DNA of 64,000 bases, taken from contig NZ_CP096199.1 in the NCBI RefSeq assembly GCF_023195835.1, positions 1,674,001 to 1,738,000 of the forward strand, read 5' to 3'. The translations under genes were made by a program, and so were the position numbers. Of this stretch, positions 43,174-53,194 are shown in pieces. Position 1 is the stretch's first letter. Each line of letters begins with the position of its first letter. The notes under the pieces are model-generated. The model made no database searches. It was not told the DNA's origin and saw only the letters and a list, made by a program, of their open reading frames with translations. Origin of the DNA: Vibrio sinaloensis. Its GTDB lineage: Bacteria > Pseudomonadota > Gammaproteobacteria > Enterobacterales > Vibrionaceae.

Positions 43174-44430
43174 TTATAGGTCGATGGGCAACTCCGCCAG
43201 CCAAACTGCGGCTTCAACGTTACACGCAATAACCACTTGCTCGTTTACACCTAGTTCACTGCGTATCTGGTCAATCTCGTCCCATTGTGACGCCTCTATT
43301 GATTGACTCAATGACAGCAAAGTCCCCAGAACCCCCTCTCCTTCGAGCAGAGCCCGTTTGATCTCGGCGTCTAATGTCAGTTCACCTAGTGCGGTGTTAA
43401 TATCCACGTCAAGAATCGCATCAATGAGAGAGAGCAAGCCCACTAGGTAGGCACTTTGCGCCAACTGAGGGTGATTCAAGTAAGACATGATGAGTTGAAA
43501 CATTCTAGCTCTATGCAGTGACAGCAAGTAGAGCGCACTGGGCTTACCCGGTGCAAACGAAGAAATCACAGCATACGATGCAAATTTCTTTAATTTGTCC
43601 TCTCCTAAGTATGCCACAGCCTGTTTTAGCGATTTTATTGTCGCGTTCAATGAACTGCTTGCGTTAACAAAGCTCAGTAGCTGATGGGACAACACCGGAT
43701 TGCGTGACACTATGATGCTCACTTGATCAAAGTTAACTTTGGGTCCCGACAAGCACTGGGTTAAGCGAACTAGATCGTCAAATGATGTGTTTATTTTCCG
43801 ATTTTTTATGATCTCAGGCTTAGTGAAGAAATAACCTTGGAACAGTTCAAACCCGAAGTCTTTTGCGCGTTGAAACTCTTGATTGGTTTCGACTTTCTCG
43901 GCCAAAAACGCAATTTGGTACTCTTCTAGTTTATCCATCAGCGCACGCGCTTTAAGTAGCGATGTCTGTTGAATATCAACCTTAATAATATCAACCAGCG
44001 GGTAGAAGCGATGCCATTCGGCGCTTTCAAGATGATCATCTAAAGCGATAGTATAGCCCGCTTGCTTCAACTCAGTCAGAGCTGCCAACAGTTCATCGCT
44101 TGGCGGACAAGTCTCTAACACCTCGACGACAATGTCTTCACTAGGAAAATCTAAAGGAACGCCTTCAATCAGACAGTCGTAGTCAAAGTTCACGAACCCT
44201 TTAAACTCTCCCAACACCTTAGATTTGTACCCGAGCAAATGTTCTGCCAGTAGTTTTCTCGTTGCCTGACCACTGCTTACATTGACCGGAAATGCGTTTT
44301 TTTCACCGTCACGGTACAAAAGTTCAAATGCAACAATACTACGTTCTTGATCTAAAATGGGTTGGCGCGCAACAAAAGAGTACGCCACCTTATCTTGGTC
44401 GACAGACGGATTAAAACTTGCTGTCTGCAT
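43174..44430 (-). CDS. EAL(degenerate)-HDOD signalling protein (YuxH/CdgJ-like)
   Basis: A 418-residue cytoplasmic protein. The N-terminal EAL-like domain (about 18-210) has FELLYRDG where EAL would be, FVNFDYDCLIEG, VVEVLETCP and IALDDHLES, so most metal ligands differ from active phosphodiesterases. The C-terminal HDOD domain (about 215-410) has VSIIVSRNPVLSHQLLSFVNASSSL. This layout is the YuxH family, which includes CdgJ, a motility-linked protein of V. cholerae as I recall. It lies between scrK and scrB, 26 bp downstream of scrB, and could be co-transcribed with it. Confidence 0.88.
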   Translation of the reverse strand: MQTASFNPSVDQDKVAYSFVARQPILDQERSIVAFELLYRDGEKNAFPVNVSSGQATRKLLAEHLLGYKSKVLGEFKGFVNFDYDCLIEGVPLDFPSEDIVVEVLETCPPSDELLAALTELKQAGYTIALDDHLESAEWHRFYPLVDIIKVDIQQTSLLKARALMDKLEEYQIAFLAEKVETNQEFQRAKDFGFELFQGYFFTKPEIIKNRKINTSFDDLVRLTQCLSGPKVNFDQVSIIVSRNPVLSHQLLSFVNASSSLNATIKSLKQAVAYLGEDKLKKFASYAVISSFAPGKPSALYLLSLHRARMFQLIMSYLNHPQLAQSAYLVGLLSLIDAILDVDINTALGELTLDAEIKRALLEGEGVLGTLLSLSQSIEASQWDEIDQIRSELGVNEQVVIACNVEAAVWLAELPIDL

Positions 44431-44456
44431 TCTTCCCTTTCCCTCTGGTTATCACA

Positions 44457-46088
44457 TTACTGGTAAAGAAATGGTTCACGGGGCTTAGTGATCATTCGTA
44501 CTTGAGCCAATTTCGACTGACCCACCAATGCGATCCCCGTGGAAGACTGCTCCACAAACACTCTCGAGGTCATCACTGCTTCTCCGCCATTGACAAACAC
44601 CTCGACTGATGAAGCATCCGCTAATATACGTAGTTGAACACGATCACTGGTCAATTTCAATTCACGCACTTTGTCACCGGTTTGGATCAAGGTTTGCGAG
44701 CGATCCAACAGTAAAGTCTGTGAGCCAGCGCTTGCCTCAATAACGAGTCGATGTTTCTCTCCGGCAAACAGCGTCAGTTGCTCCCCCCACTCTAGCTCGA
44801 CGCTCAGCTCGTAGGCGTTATTGACTAGGGTATACTCAGTCTCATTGAGCTCGATTTCTTGGATAGGTCCGAACAGCTGATCCATCTCACGCGCGGGTTG
44901 TTGGTAAAGCTTTCCATCTTGATGGCTCAACTCGCGCATCGAGGTAAGCTGATGAATCCACCCGTTTTCTACCGTCGGCTGCTCAACCTCATCCGGCAGC
45001 CCCATCCAAGCACATATCACGCGCCTTCCATCCGGAGTCTGCAACGTCTGAGGGGCATAAAAATCAAAGCCGTGATCGAGATGTTGAAAGCCACTTAAGC
45101 GTACACCCCCTTCTTCACTCCAGTTTGCAACGGCAATACCGTTATGATGAGGCACAGTGTGATGAGGCGAGCGAGATTGAATACCTTGTGGCCCAAGGAC
45201 GACAAAATGTTGGCCATTTAGCTCAAAGGCATCAGGGCATTCCCACATGTAACCAAACTGGCCCAGCTCTTCCCCAAACAAACCAAGAAAATCCCAATGC
45301 TTGAGGTCAGCGGAGCGATAAATGGCGAGTCGACCCATTAACTCTGAGGTTTGTGCTCCTAGCAGCATTAGCCAGTGATCTTGATGGCGAACCACCTTAG
45401 GATCGCGAATATGGGCGGTGACTCCCGGAGGCAAAGCATCAATCACAGGGCCCAGTTTTTCGAAGTGGATACCATCTGCTGATGTAGCGAGACACTGCAT
45501 GGTTTGACGCTCACGCTGCGCACCAATTCGCACGTTGCCGGTGTAAAACAGCAGCAGTTCCTCCCCATGGCTCAGTGCATGCCCAGAAAACGCACCATGC
45601 GAGTCGAAGTAGTCACTTGGCGTGATCGCAATAGGCTGCCATTCCCAATTGACTAGGTCTTTACTGGTTAGATGCGCCCAATATTTGTCTTTGTGTTGGC
45701 AGGCGAACGGGTACCATTGATAGAAAAGATGATACTGACCTTGGTGGTAGATGAAACCGTTCGGATCGTTTAACAGACCGCGCGGCGGCGAAATGTGCCA
45801 GTGAGGACGATAAGGGCAACTTGTCGGTTGCTGCACACCCTCGATTTGCGTTTGCTGCTGACGTTCGATACTGCGGCCCAATTGATAGAGTTCATCATCC
45901 CCTAACGTTTTCGGACGCATAAAGATTAACTGCCATTCATCAAGAACCAGCTCGGCATCGGCCATAGAATGATAATCCCCGACCAGTTGCCAATCTTTGA
46001 CGGCAAAGATTAACTTACCCTGAGCGGTTAAGACTCGACGAATGTTGCTCTCGCCGCCGCAGATCGCGATGTAATTCTCTATGGTCAT
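44457..46088 (-). CDS. scrB: Sucrose-6-phosphate hydrolase (GH32 invertase)
   Basis: A 543-residue cytoplasmic glycosidase that splits sucrose-6-phosphate into glucose-6-phosphate and fructose. GH32 motifs: WHISPPRGLLNDPNGFIYH with the nucleophile Asp in NDPNG, HIRDPKVV (transition-state Asp) and MWECPDAFEL with the acid-base Glu. A C-terminal beta-sandwich follows. An N-terminal extension of about 110 residues before the catalytic core is normal for ScrB. An operator lies 18 bp before the ATG. Confidence 0.94.
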   Translation of the reverse strand: MTIENYIAICGGESNIRRVLTAQGKLIFAVKDWQLVGDYHSMADAELVLDEWQLIFMRPKTLGDDELYQLGRSIERQQQTQIEGVQQPTSCPYRPHWHISPPRGLLNDPNGFIYHQGQYHLFYQWYPFACQHKDKYWAHLTSKDLVNWEWQPIAITPSDYFDSHGAFSGHALSHGEELLLFYTGNVRIGAQRERQTMQCLATSADGIHFEKLGPVIDALPPGVTAHIRDPKVVRHQDHWLMLLGAQTSELMGRLAIYRSADLKHWDFLGLFGEELGQFGYMWECPDAFELNGQHFVVLGPQGIQSRSPHHTVPHHNGIAVANWSEEGGVRLSGFQHLDHGFDFYAPQTLQTPDGRRVICAWMGLPDEVEQPTVENGWIHQLTSMRELSHQDGKLYQQPAREMDQLFGPIQEIELNETEYTLVNNAYELSVELEWGEQLTLFAGEKHRLVIEASAGSQTLLLDRSQTLIQTGDKVRELKLTSDRVQLRILADASSVEVFVNGGEAVMTSRVFVEQSSTGIALVGQSKLAQVRMITKPREPFLYQ

Positions 46089-46106
46089 TTCAACTCACCT
46101 ATTTTC

Positions 46107-46120
46107 GGGAACGTTTGCAA
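46107..46120. promoter_or_regulatory. ScrR-type operator upstream of scrB
   Basis: GGGAACGTTTGCAA, the same sequence as the site before scrA (in reverse orientation) and one base different from that before scrR. Confidence 0.75.
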
Positions 46121-46191
46121 AATAGCGTAAATGAACTCAAACTACAAGTCTTCACAGTCGAACATCAAACCTAAGGCAAGTAAAACGGTGC

Positions 46192-46222
46192 AAAAACACC
46201 TGGACCGAGCCAGGTGTTTTTT
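46192..46222 (-). terminator. Terminator after scrR
   Basis: Stem AAAACACCTGG/CCAGGTGTTTT with an eight-base loop flanked by A- and T-runs. It separates scrR transcription from scrB, so scrB must have its own promoter. Confidence 0.85.
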
Positions 46223-46240
46223 AGTGGGATACGAGAGAAA

Positions 46241-47230
46241 TTAGCAGGTTTCTCGATCAATATTTTGAAAGCTGAGTACGACTTTGCTCATCACAGCTGG
46301 TGCACCTTCAATCAAATCAAGTAGCATTTTGGCTGCACTTTCTCCCGCTTTATCAAATGCATAGCTAAAGGTAGACAGGCTGGGAGCACTGATATATCCG
46401 AGCTCATCATTACCGACCCCCAACACCTTCACTTGTTGCCCAGCCACAATCTCGGACTCTTTTAGCGCTTTAATCGCACCGACCGCGATACGATCTGTCG
46501 CACAAAACACGCCATCCATATTCGGGAAATCTTTAAGTAGCTGGCGCATATTGGTATAGCCAGACTCAATACTAAACTCGCCATGACAATGGAACAGCAA
46601 CTCACTCGACCCATTCATTGCTAGCGCTTGCCTGAGTCCATCCGAACGCAACTTGTCAACCGCCAAGTCTGAATCACTCACGCCGATAAAACCAATCTGC
46701 CGGCAGCCTGCTTGTAACAAACGATTTCCCGCTTCAAACCCAACGCGCAAATCATCGTGTACCACACTTGGAATGTTAAACAGAGAGCCATCTTGTCCAA
46801 CCAAGATGACAGGACTTTTTGACTGATGAATCGCTTTGACCAACTCGGCATCGATATGGGTGGCATATAACACAATCCCTTCGACCCGTTTCTGGTTAAA
46901 TAATTGAATATATTCGATTTCTTTTTCGTTAGATTGCTGAGTACTGGCAAGTAAGACTTGTTTACTTGCTTGATCGAAGATGCGACTCAATCCATCAACC
47001 CCTTGCGCGGTCGCATTGGATGACACTCGAGGAACGATAACACCAACCAAATTGGTTTTTTGCGATTTCAAGTCCTTGGCCACTTGGTTGACGACGTACC
47101 CGACCTCTTCAACCGCTTTCATTACTTTCAGCTTAGTCGACGCTTTAACGCCATATTCATCATTGATAACCCGAGAGACGGTTGACTTGGAGACTCCGGC
47201 CAGTTTCGCTACGTCATGCAGACTCGCCAT
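46241..47230 (-). CDS. scrR: LacI-family sucrose repressor
   Basis: A 329-residue repressor. Helix-turn-helix MASLHDVAKLAGVSKSTVSRVINDEYGV and hinge region QVAKDLKSQKTNLVGVIVPRV precede a two-lobed effector domain (FCATDRIAVGAIKALKES). Three near-identical operators lie before scrR, scrB and scrA, so it most likely controls all of them and itself, with induction by sucrose-derived sugars. Divergent from scrA by 220 bp. Confidence 0.9.
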   Translation of the reverse strand: MASLHDVAKLAGVSKSTVSRVINDEYGVKASTKLKVMKAVEEVGYVVNQVAKDLKSQKTNLVGVIVPRVSSNATAQGVDGLSRIFDQASKQVLLASTQQSNEKEIEYIQLFNQKRVEGIVLYATHIDAELVKAIHQSKSPVILVGQDGSLFNIPSVVHDDLRVGFEAGNRLLQAGCRQIGFIGVSDSDLAVDKLRSDGLRQALAMNGSSELLFHCHGEFSIESGYTNMRQLLKDFPNMDGVFCATDRIAVGAIKALKESEIVAGQQVKVLGVGNDELGYISAPSLSTFSYAFDKAGESAAKMLLDLIEGAPAVMSKVVLSFQNIDRETC

Positions 47231-47253
47231 AGTGAAAACTCATGTAAGTAATT

Positions 47254-47267
47254 GGGAATGTTTGCAA
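47254..47267. promoter_or_regulatory. ScrR-type operator upstream of scrR
   Basis: GGGAATGTTTGCAA, one mismatch to the scrB site, 24 bp before the scrR start. Suggests autorepression. Confidence 0.7.
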
Positions 47268-47391
47268 AATTAGCAGAATTCTCAGTAAAAGCCACCCTGC
47301 TCAATCGGTTTAGCAAAAAATTTTAGCCGATCCAACTCACATAAACACCGGCTATTCTTTGACTGAATGGTTGGAATGGAAAAAAATCAAA

Positions 47392-47405
47392 TTGCAAACG
47401 TTCCC
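47392..47405. promoter_or_regulatory. ScrR-type operator upstream of scrA
   Basis: TTGCAAACGTTCCC, the exact reverse complement of the scrB site, 46 bp before the scrA start. A weaker related sequence (GCGTTTTGCAAACC) follows at 47409. Confidence 0.75.
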
Positions 47406-47450
47406 AAAGCGTTTTGCAAACCATTATCAAACATAATAACGGGGTCTGGA

Positions 47451-48890
47451 ATGAATTATCCAATAATTGCAAAAGAGCTGCTGGAGCTACTTGGAGGACG
47501 AGATAACCTACAAGCGCTCGCCCACTGCGCAACGCGGCTTAGGCTGGCATTGAAAGATGACACAATGGTCGATGAAGAAGCGATTTCGAACTTAGATGGG
47601 GTCAAAGGACAATTTAAAGTTGCAGGCCAATACCAAATTATTTTCGGCTCTGGCATCGTCAACCAAGTTCACGCGGAAATGGCAAAACTCACCGGTATGA
47701 GCGAGATGTCGACCAATGATGTTGCTAGCGCAGGTGCACAGAAACAAAACATCGTGCAACGTGCGGTCAAAGGGTTGTCGGATATTTTTGTACCTATCAT
47801 TCCAGCCATCGTTGCAGGCGGCCTGTTAATGGGGATCTTCAATCTGCTGACCGCACAAGGTCTGTTCATTGAAGGTCAATCATTGATCGAAGCCAACCCT
47901 GGTCTTGCTGATTTGGCAAGTATGATCAATACCTTTGCTAACGCGCCTTTTGTTTATCTGCCTGTTCTGTTAGCGTTTTCTGCCAGTAAGAAATTTGGTG
48001 GTAACCCATTCCTCGGCGCTGCTCTGGGTATGTTGATGGTTCACCCAGACCTACTTAACGGCTGGGGCTTCGGTGGCGCTAGTGTTGCTGGTACTATCCC
48101 GACCTGGAACATCTTTGGCTTTGAAATTCAAAAAGTCGGTTACCAAGGCTCTGTCCTGCCAGTGTTAGTCTCTGCCTTCATCCTCGCCAAAGTAGAAAAT
48201 GGCCTACGTAAAATTGTGCCATCGGTGTTGGATAACTTACTGACCCCAATGCTGGCGATATTTATCACTGGCTTCCTAACCTTTACTTTAGTAGGACCTA
48301 TCACTCGCGATATCGGCTTCCTACTGGGTGATGGCCTAAACTGGCTTTACGATTCTGCTGGCTTTATCGGTGGGGCACTGTTTGGCTTTATCTACGCGCC
48401 GTTTGTTATTACCGGTATGCACCACAGCTTTATTGCTATCGAAACTCAACTACTGGCGGATATTGCCATTACTGGTGGTACCTTCATATTCCCTATCGCC
48501 GCGATGTCGAACGTTGCCCAAGGTGCGGCCGCTTTAGCCGTCGGCTTTACCACTAAAGACGTTAAGCTGAAAGGGGTTGCCATGCCATCGGGAATCACTG
48601 CGCTACTTGGCATCACTGAACCGGCTATGTTTGGTGTTAACCTCAAGCTACGTTATCCATTCATTGCCGCGATCATCGGTGCAGCAACGGCAAGTGCGTT
48701 TATCACCCTATTCAATGTAAAAGCTCAGGCTTTGGGCGCGGCTGGTCTCCCTGGTGTTATCTCGATTAACCCAGAGAAAATCTTCTACTATGTAGCAGGC
48801 ATGGCCCTCTCGTTCATCGTTGCATTTGCGCTAACTCTAGTACTAGGTGCACGACATAAAATGAAAACCAGCCAAGCCGTTACCGCCTAG
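47451..48890 (+). CDS. scrA: Sucrose-specific PTS permease, IIBC components
   Basis: A 479-residue inner-membrane permease that takes up sucrose and phosphorylates it to sucrose-6-phosphate. The N-terminal IIB domain has ELLELLGGRDNLQALAHCATRLRLALKDD, with the phosphorylated Cys of HCATRLR. The IIC domain follows with about ten helices and the motifs GMHHSFIAIETQLLAD and GITEPAMFGVNLKLRYPF. There is no IIA domain, so phosphate must come from Crr-type IIAGlc elsewhere. I start it at ATG 47451; the frame stays open back to 47367, but that stretch contains the operator. Confidence 0.94.
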   Translation: MNYPIIAKELLELLGGRDNLQALAHCATRLRLALKDDTMVDEEAISNLDGVKGQFKVAGQYQIIFGSGIVNQVHAEMAKLTGMSEMSTNDVASAGAQKQNIVQRAVKGLSDIFVPIIPAIVAGGLLMGIFNLLTAQGLFIEGQSLIEANPGLADLASMINTFANAPFVYLPVLLAFSASKKFGGNPFLGAALGMLMVHPDLLNGWGFGGASVAGTIPTWNIFGFEIQKVGYQGSVLPVLVSAFILAKVENGLRKIVPSVLDNLLTPMLAIFITGFLTFTLVGPITRDIGFLLGDGLNWLYDSAGFIGGALFGFIYAPFVITGMHHSFIAIETQLLADIAITGGTFIFPIAAMSNVAQGAAALAVGFTTKDVKLKGVAMPSGITALLGITEPAMFGVNLKLRYPFIAAIIGAATASAFITLFNVKAQALGAAGLPGVISINPEKIFYYVAGMALSFIVAFALTLVLGARHKMKTSQAVTA

Positions 48891-48941
48891 GTTAGGATTT
48901 AGTAAGTCACTCCCCCACTACTTGAATAGATTGACTTGCTG

Positions 48942-48966
48942 GCCCCACACTTGTGGGGCTTTTTTA
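48942..48966 (+). terminator. Terminator after scrA
   Basis: Stem GCCCCACA/TGTGGGGC with a short loop, then six T residues. Confidence 0.9.
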
Positions 48967-48995
48967 ATTATTGCGGTTCAACGAACTTGCCGCAT

Positions 48996-49023
48996 AAAAA
49001 ACCCTGTCACTTGGACAGGGTTT
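48996..49023 (-). terminator. Terminator after pheT
   Basis: Minus-strand stem AAACCCTGTC/GACAGGGTTT with a five-base loop, then a T-run (complement of 48996-49000). Confidence 0.88.
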
Positions 49024-49046
49024 GTTGCTATTGATTTTTGCGATGA

Positions 49047-51452
49047 TTAGTCGCGCAGCGCTGCGCCAAACTTATCAGATACGTGAGCAACGATAGCGTC
49101 AACCGCGCCAGCGATATCTGCATCTTCAAGCGTACGCTCTACAGATTGTAGTGTTAGCGCGATTGCTAAGCTCTTCTTACCTTCTTCAACGCCTTTACCG
49201 ACGTAAACGTCGAACAGTTTCGCATCTTTCAGGAACTCGCCACCTTGCTCAACACATGCTGCAACGATGTCGCCAGAAGCCACGGCTTCGTCAACAACGA
49301 CCGCGATGTCACGACGGTTTGATGGGAACTTAGAAAGCTGCACTGCTTCAGGAATCACTTTAGTGTTGATTGCAGACCATTCCACTTCGAATACGATAGT
49401 ACGGCCGTTTAGACCAAACTTACGCTCAAGCTCTGGGTGAACGGTACCAATCACACCTACCTGCTTGCCATCAACAATAATTGCTGCAGATTGACCTGGG
49501 TGAAGCGCTGGGTTCGCTGCTTTGTCTTCAGCAGTAAGCGCTGCGAAAGAGTAAGCGGCTTCGTTTGCTGTTAGCTCAAGCACCGCTTCTAGGTCACCTT
49601 TAAGGTCAAAGAAATCAACTGTGTTGGTTTCGATGTCCCAGTGCTCTTCGCTGCGAGTACCTGCGATAACACCTGCAAGCATAGGCTCTTGGCGCATACC
49701 GTTTTCAGCCGACTCACATGGGATGAAACGTAGACCGTATTCGAATAGACGAACGCGCGGCTGTTGACGTTTCTGGTTGTGAACCACAGTGTTCAGTAGA
49801 CCTTGGATTAGACCTAGGCGCATTGCTGACATATCCGCAGAGATTGGGAATGGCAGAATTAGCGGCTCAACATCTGGAACAACCAGCTTTTGCTGCTCTG
49901 GCTCAACGAAGCTGTAAGTGATCGCTTCTTGGTAACCACGGTCAACAAGTAGGTTACGAACGCGTTTTAGCGGAATGTTCGCTTCAACGTGGTCGTGCAT
50001 CTTAAGTGCTGCCGCTGGGTTTTGGTTAGGGATATTATCGTAACCGTAGATGCGACCGACTTCTTCGATGAGATCTTGCTCGATTGCGATATCAAAACGC
50101 CATGTTGGTGCTGTCGCAATCCAACCTGACTCTGTCACTTCTACCGTTAGACCAAGACGCTCTAGGATTTCAACCACATCGCTATCTGCAATGTGATGAC
50201 CTAGTAGGCTGTCTAGCTTAGTACGACGAAGCGCAACTGTGTTTGCTTTTGGCAGGTCAGCTTCTGACTCTACTGCAACAACAGGGGCTACTTCTCCGCC
50301 ACAGATGTCAACGAGAAGTTCGGTTGCACGCTCCATTGCGCTGGTTTGTAGTGCGAAATCGACACCACGCTCAAAACGCATTGAAGAATCCGTATGTAGA
50401 CCGTAGCTACGCGCGCGGCCACGGATGTGGTCTGGTGCAAAGAAGGCACACTCAAGTAGTACATCTTTAGTCTCGGTGGTTACACCAGACTCTTCACCAC
50501 CAAAGATACCTGCGATAGCAAGAGCTTTGTTGTGGTCTGCGACAACGAGAGTATCTGCGTTTAGCTCCGCTTCGCTGCCGTCTAGAAGCGTCAGCTTCTC
50601 GCCCTGCTCTGCCATACGAACTACGATGCCACCTTCAATCTTAGCAAGATCGAATGCGTGCATTGGCTGGCCTTGCTCTAGAAGAACAAAGTTAGTGATG
50701 TCGACAACTGGGTCGATAGAGCGGATACCACAACGACGCAGCTTCTCTTGCATCCATAGTGGTGTTTCAGCTTGAACGTTGACGTTCTTAACCACACGGC
50801 CAAGGTAACGTGGACATGCTGCAGGCGCTTTCACTTCGATAGAAACCGTGTCATCAATCGCAGGAGCAACTGGATTAACCGCAGGCTCAGTCACGTCAGC
50901 ACGGTTTAGCACGCCCACTTCACGCGCCATACCACGGATGCTGAAACAGTCAGCGCGGTTAGCCGTTAGGTCAACGTCTACTGTTACGTCGTCCAGACCT
51001 ATGAATTCGCGGAAATCCGTACCGATTACGGCGTCTTCTGCTAGTTCCATGATGCCATCAGATTCAACATCGATACCTAGTTCAGAGAATGAACACAGCA
51101 TGCCGTGTGATGGTTGACCACGTAGTTTTGCTTTTTTGATTTTGAAATCGCCGGGTAGCACAGCACCAACAGTCGCTACCGCAACTTTGATACCTAGGCG
51201 GCAGTTAGGCGCGCCACAAACGATGTCTAGCAGTTCTTCTGCGCCAACATCAACTTTAGTTACGCGTAGTTTGTCTGCGTCTGGGTGTTGACCACACTCA
51301 ACCACTTTACCGACTTTAACGCCAGTGAAAGAGCCAGCAACAGGTAGTACGTCGTCGACTTCTAGACCCGCCATGGTGATTTGGTGTGTAAGTTCGTCAG
51401 TCGATACCGCAGGGTTTACCCACTCACGAAGCCAAGATTCGCTAAATTTCAT
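49047..51452 (-). CDS. pheT: Phenylalanyl-tRNA synthetase beta subunit
   Basis: An 801-residue subunit of the alpha2-beta2 synthetase. Domain order: N-terminal B1 ([31 protein letters not shown]) with an OB-like tRNA-binding insert ([20 protein letters not shown]), the B3/B4 editing domain, B5 ([16 protein letters not shown]), a catalytic-like core that lacks aminoacylation residues, and the C-terminal ferredoxin-fold anticodon-binding domain ([16 protein letters not shown]...). It starts 18 bp after pheS, in one operon, and ends at a strong terminator; no ihfA follows. Confidence 0.97.
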   Translation of the reverse strand: MKFSESWLREWVNPAVSTDELTHQITMAGLEVDDVLPVAGSFTGVKVGKVVECGQHPDADKLRVTKVDVGAEELLDIVCGAPNCRLGIKVAVATVGAVLPGDFKIKKAKLRGQPSHGMLCSFSELGIDVESDGIMELAEDAVIGTDFREFIGLDDVTVDVDLTANRADCFSIRGMAREVGVLNRADVTEPAVNPVAPAIDDTVSIEVKAPAACPRYLGRVVKNVNVQAETPLWMQEKLRRCGIRSIDPVVDITNFVLLEQGQPMHAFDLAKIEGGIVVRMAEQGEKLTLLDGSEAELNADTLVVADHNKALAIAGIFGGEESGVTTETKDVLLECAFFAPDHIRGRARSYGLHTDSSMRFERGVDFALQTSAMERATELLVDICGGEVAPVVAVESEADLPKANTVALRRTKLDSLLGHHIADSDVVEILERLGLTVEVTESGWIATAPTWRFDIAIEQDLIEEVGRIYGYDNIPNQNPAAALKMHDHVEANIPLKRVRNLLVDRGYQEAITYSFVEPEQQKLVVPDVEPLILPFPISADMSAMRLGLIQGLLNTVVHNQKRQQPRVRLFEYGLRFIPCESAENGMRQEPMLAGVIAGTRSEEHWDIETNTVDFFDLKGDLEAVLELTANEAAYSFAALTAEDKAANPALHPGQSAAIIVDGKQVGVIGTVHPELERKFGLNGRTIVFEVEWSAINTKVIPEAVQLSKFPSNRRDIAVVVDEAVASGDIVAACVEQGGEFLKDAKLFDVYVGKGVEEGKKSLAIALTLQSVERTLEDADIAGAVDAIVAHVSDKFGAALRD

Positions 51453-51470
51453 AGTGATGGTTCCCCTGGA

Positions 51471-52469
<999 letters not shown>

Positions 52470-52711
52470 CTACACCTATGATGCAAGCCACAGGCATAAG
52501 TGGTAGTGTCCATTGTAGGCAGAGTGTTTACTCTTACCCGACGGGGATTTTTGGTCTATAGATAGCCCTACATAGTAACGAATGACAAGATCAAATCCAA
52601 ACTGAAATCACCTTATTTACTGTCTTTGAGTAAATTTTCGTCTCAACGCTTGATAAAATACGATTTCGCACCAACTCGTTGAACATACGCATAGTTTTTA
52701 AAGGATCTAAG

Positions 52712-53194
52712 ATGACAATTTTGATAGAGCCCATCCAAGCGCAACATAACTCAGAGATATGTAAAATCATCAAGTCGGTCGGCAAGGAATTTGGCGCGAT
52801 TGGCGAAGGATTTGGCCCATCCGATGCCGAGGTGGAAGCGATGAGCGACCACTATACCCTAGATAAAAACAGCCTGTACTTAGTGGCTAGCATCGATGGC
52901 AAAATTGTTGGCGGCTGTGGCCTTGCCCCGTTTCAAGGCTCTGAGAGCATATGTGAATTAAAAAAACTCTTCTTGCTCCCAGAAAGTCGTGGTTTCGGCC
53001 TAGGTAAGCAGTTAACCGAGCGTTGCTTAACGTTTGCCGAGTCGCAAGGCTTTTCGCAATGCTACCTCGACACGTTAAAAACCATGACCTCAGCGATCAA
53101 GTTATATGAATCGCTAGGGTTCAACCACCTTGATAAACCATTAGATGGCACCGAGCACGGTGGATGCGATGTATGGATGTTAAAAACTCTCTGA
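52712..53194 (+). CDS. GNAT-family N-acetyltransferase
   Basis: A 160-residue cytoplasmic enzyme. It starts at ATG 52712 after AAGGATCTAAG; the frame is open to 52679 but without a ribosome site. Acetyl-CoA site: LKKLFLLPESRGFGLGKQLTERCL (the R/Q-x-x-G-x-G/A loop as RGFGLG), with the C-terminal AIKLYESLGFNHL motif. The preceding strand GGCGLAPFQGSESICELKKL is normal. Acceptor substrate unknown. Its 3' end overlaps the convergent haemerythrin-cyclase gene by 15 bp. Confidence 0.88.
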   Translation: MTILIEPIQAQHNSEICKIIKSVGKEFGAIGEGFGPSDAEVEAMSDHYTLDKNSLYLVASIDGKIVGGCGLAPFQGSESICELKKLFLLPESRGFGLGKQLTERCLTFAESQGFSQCYLDTLKTMTSAIKLYESLGFNHLDKPLDGTEHGGCDVWMLKTL

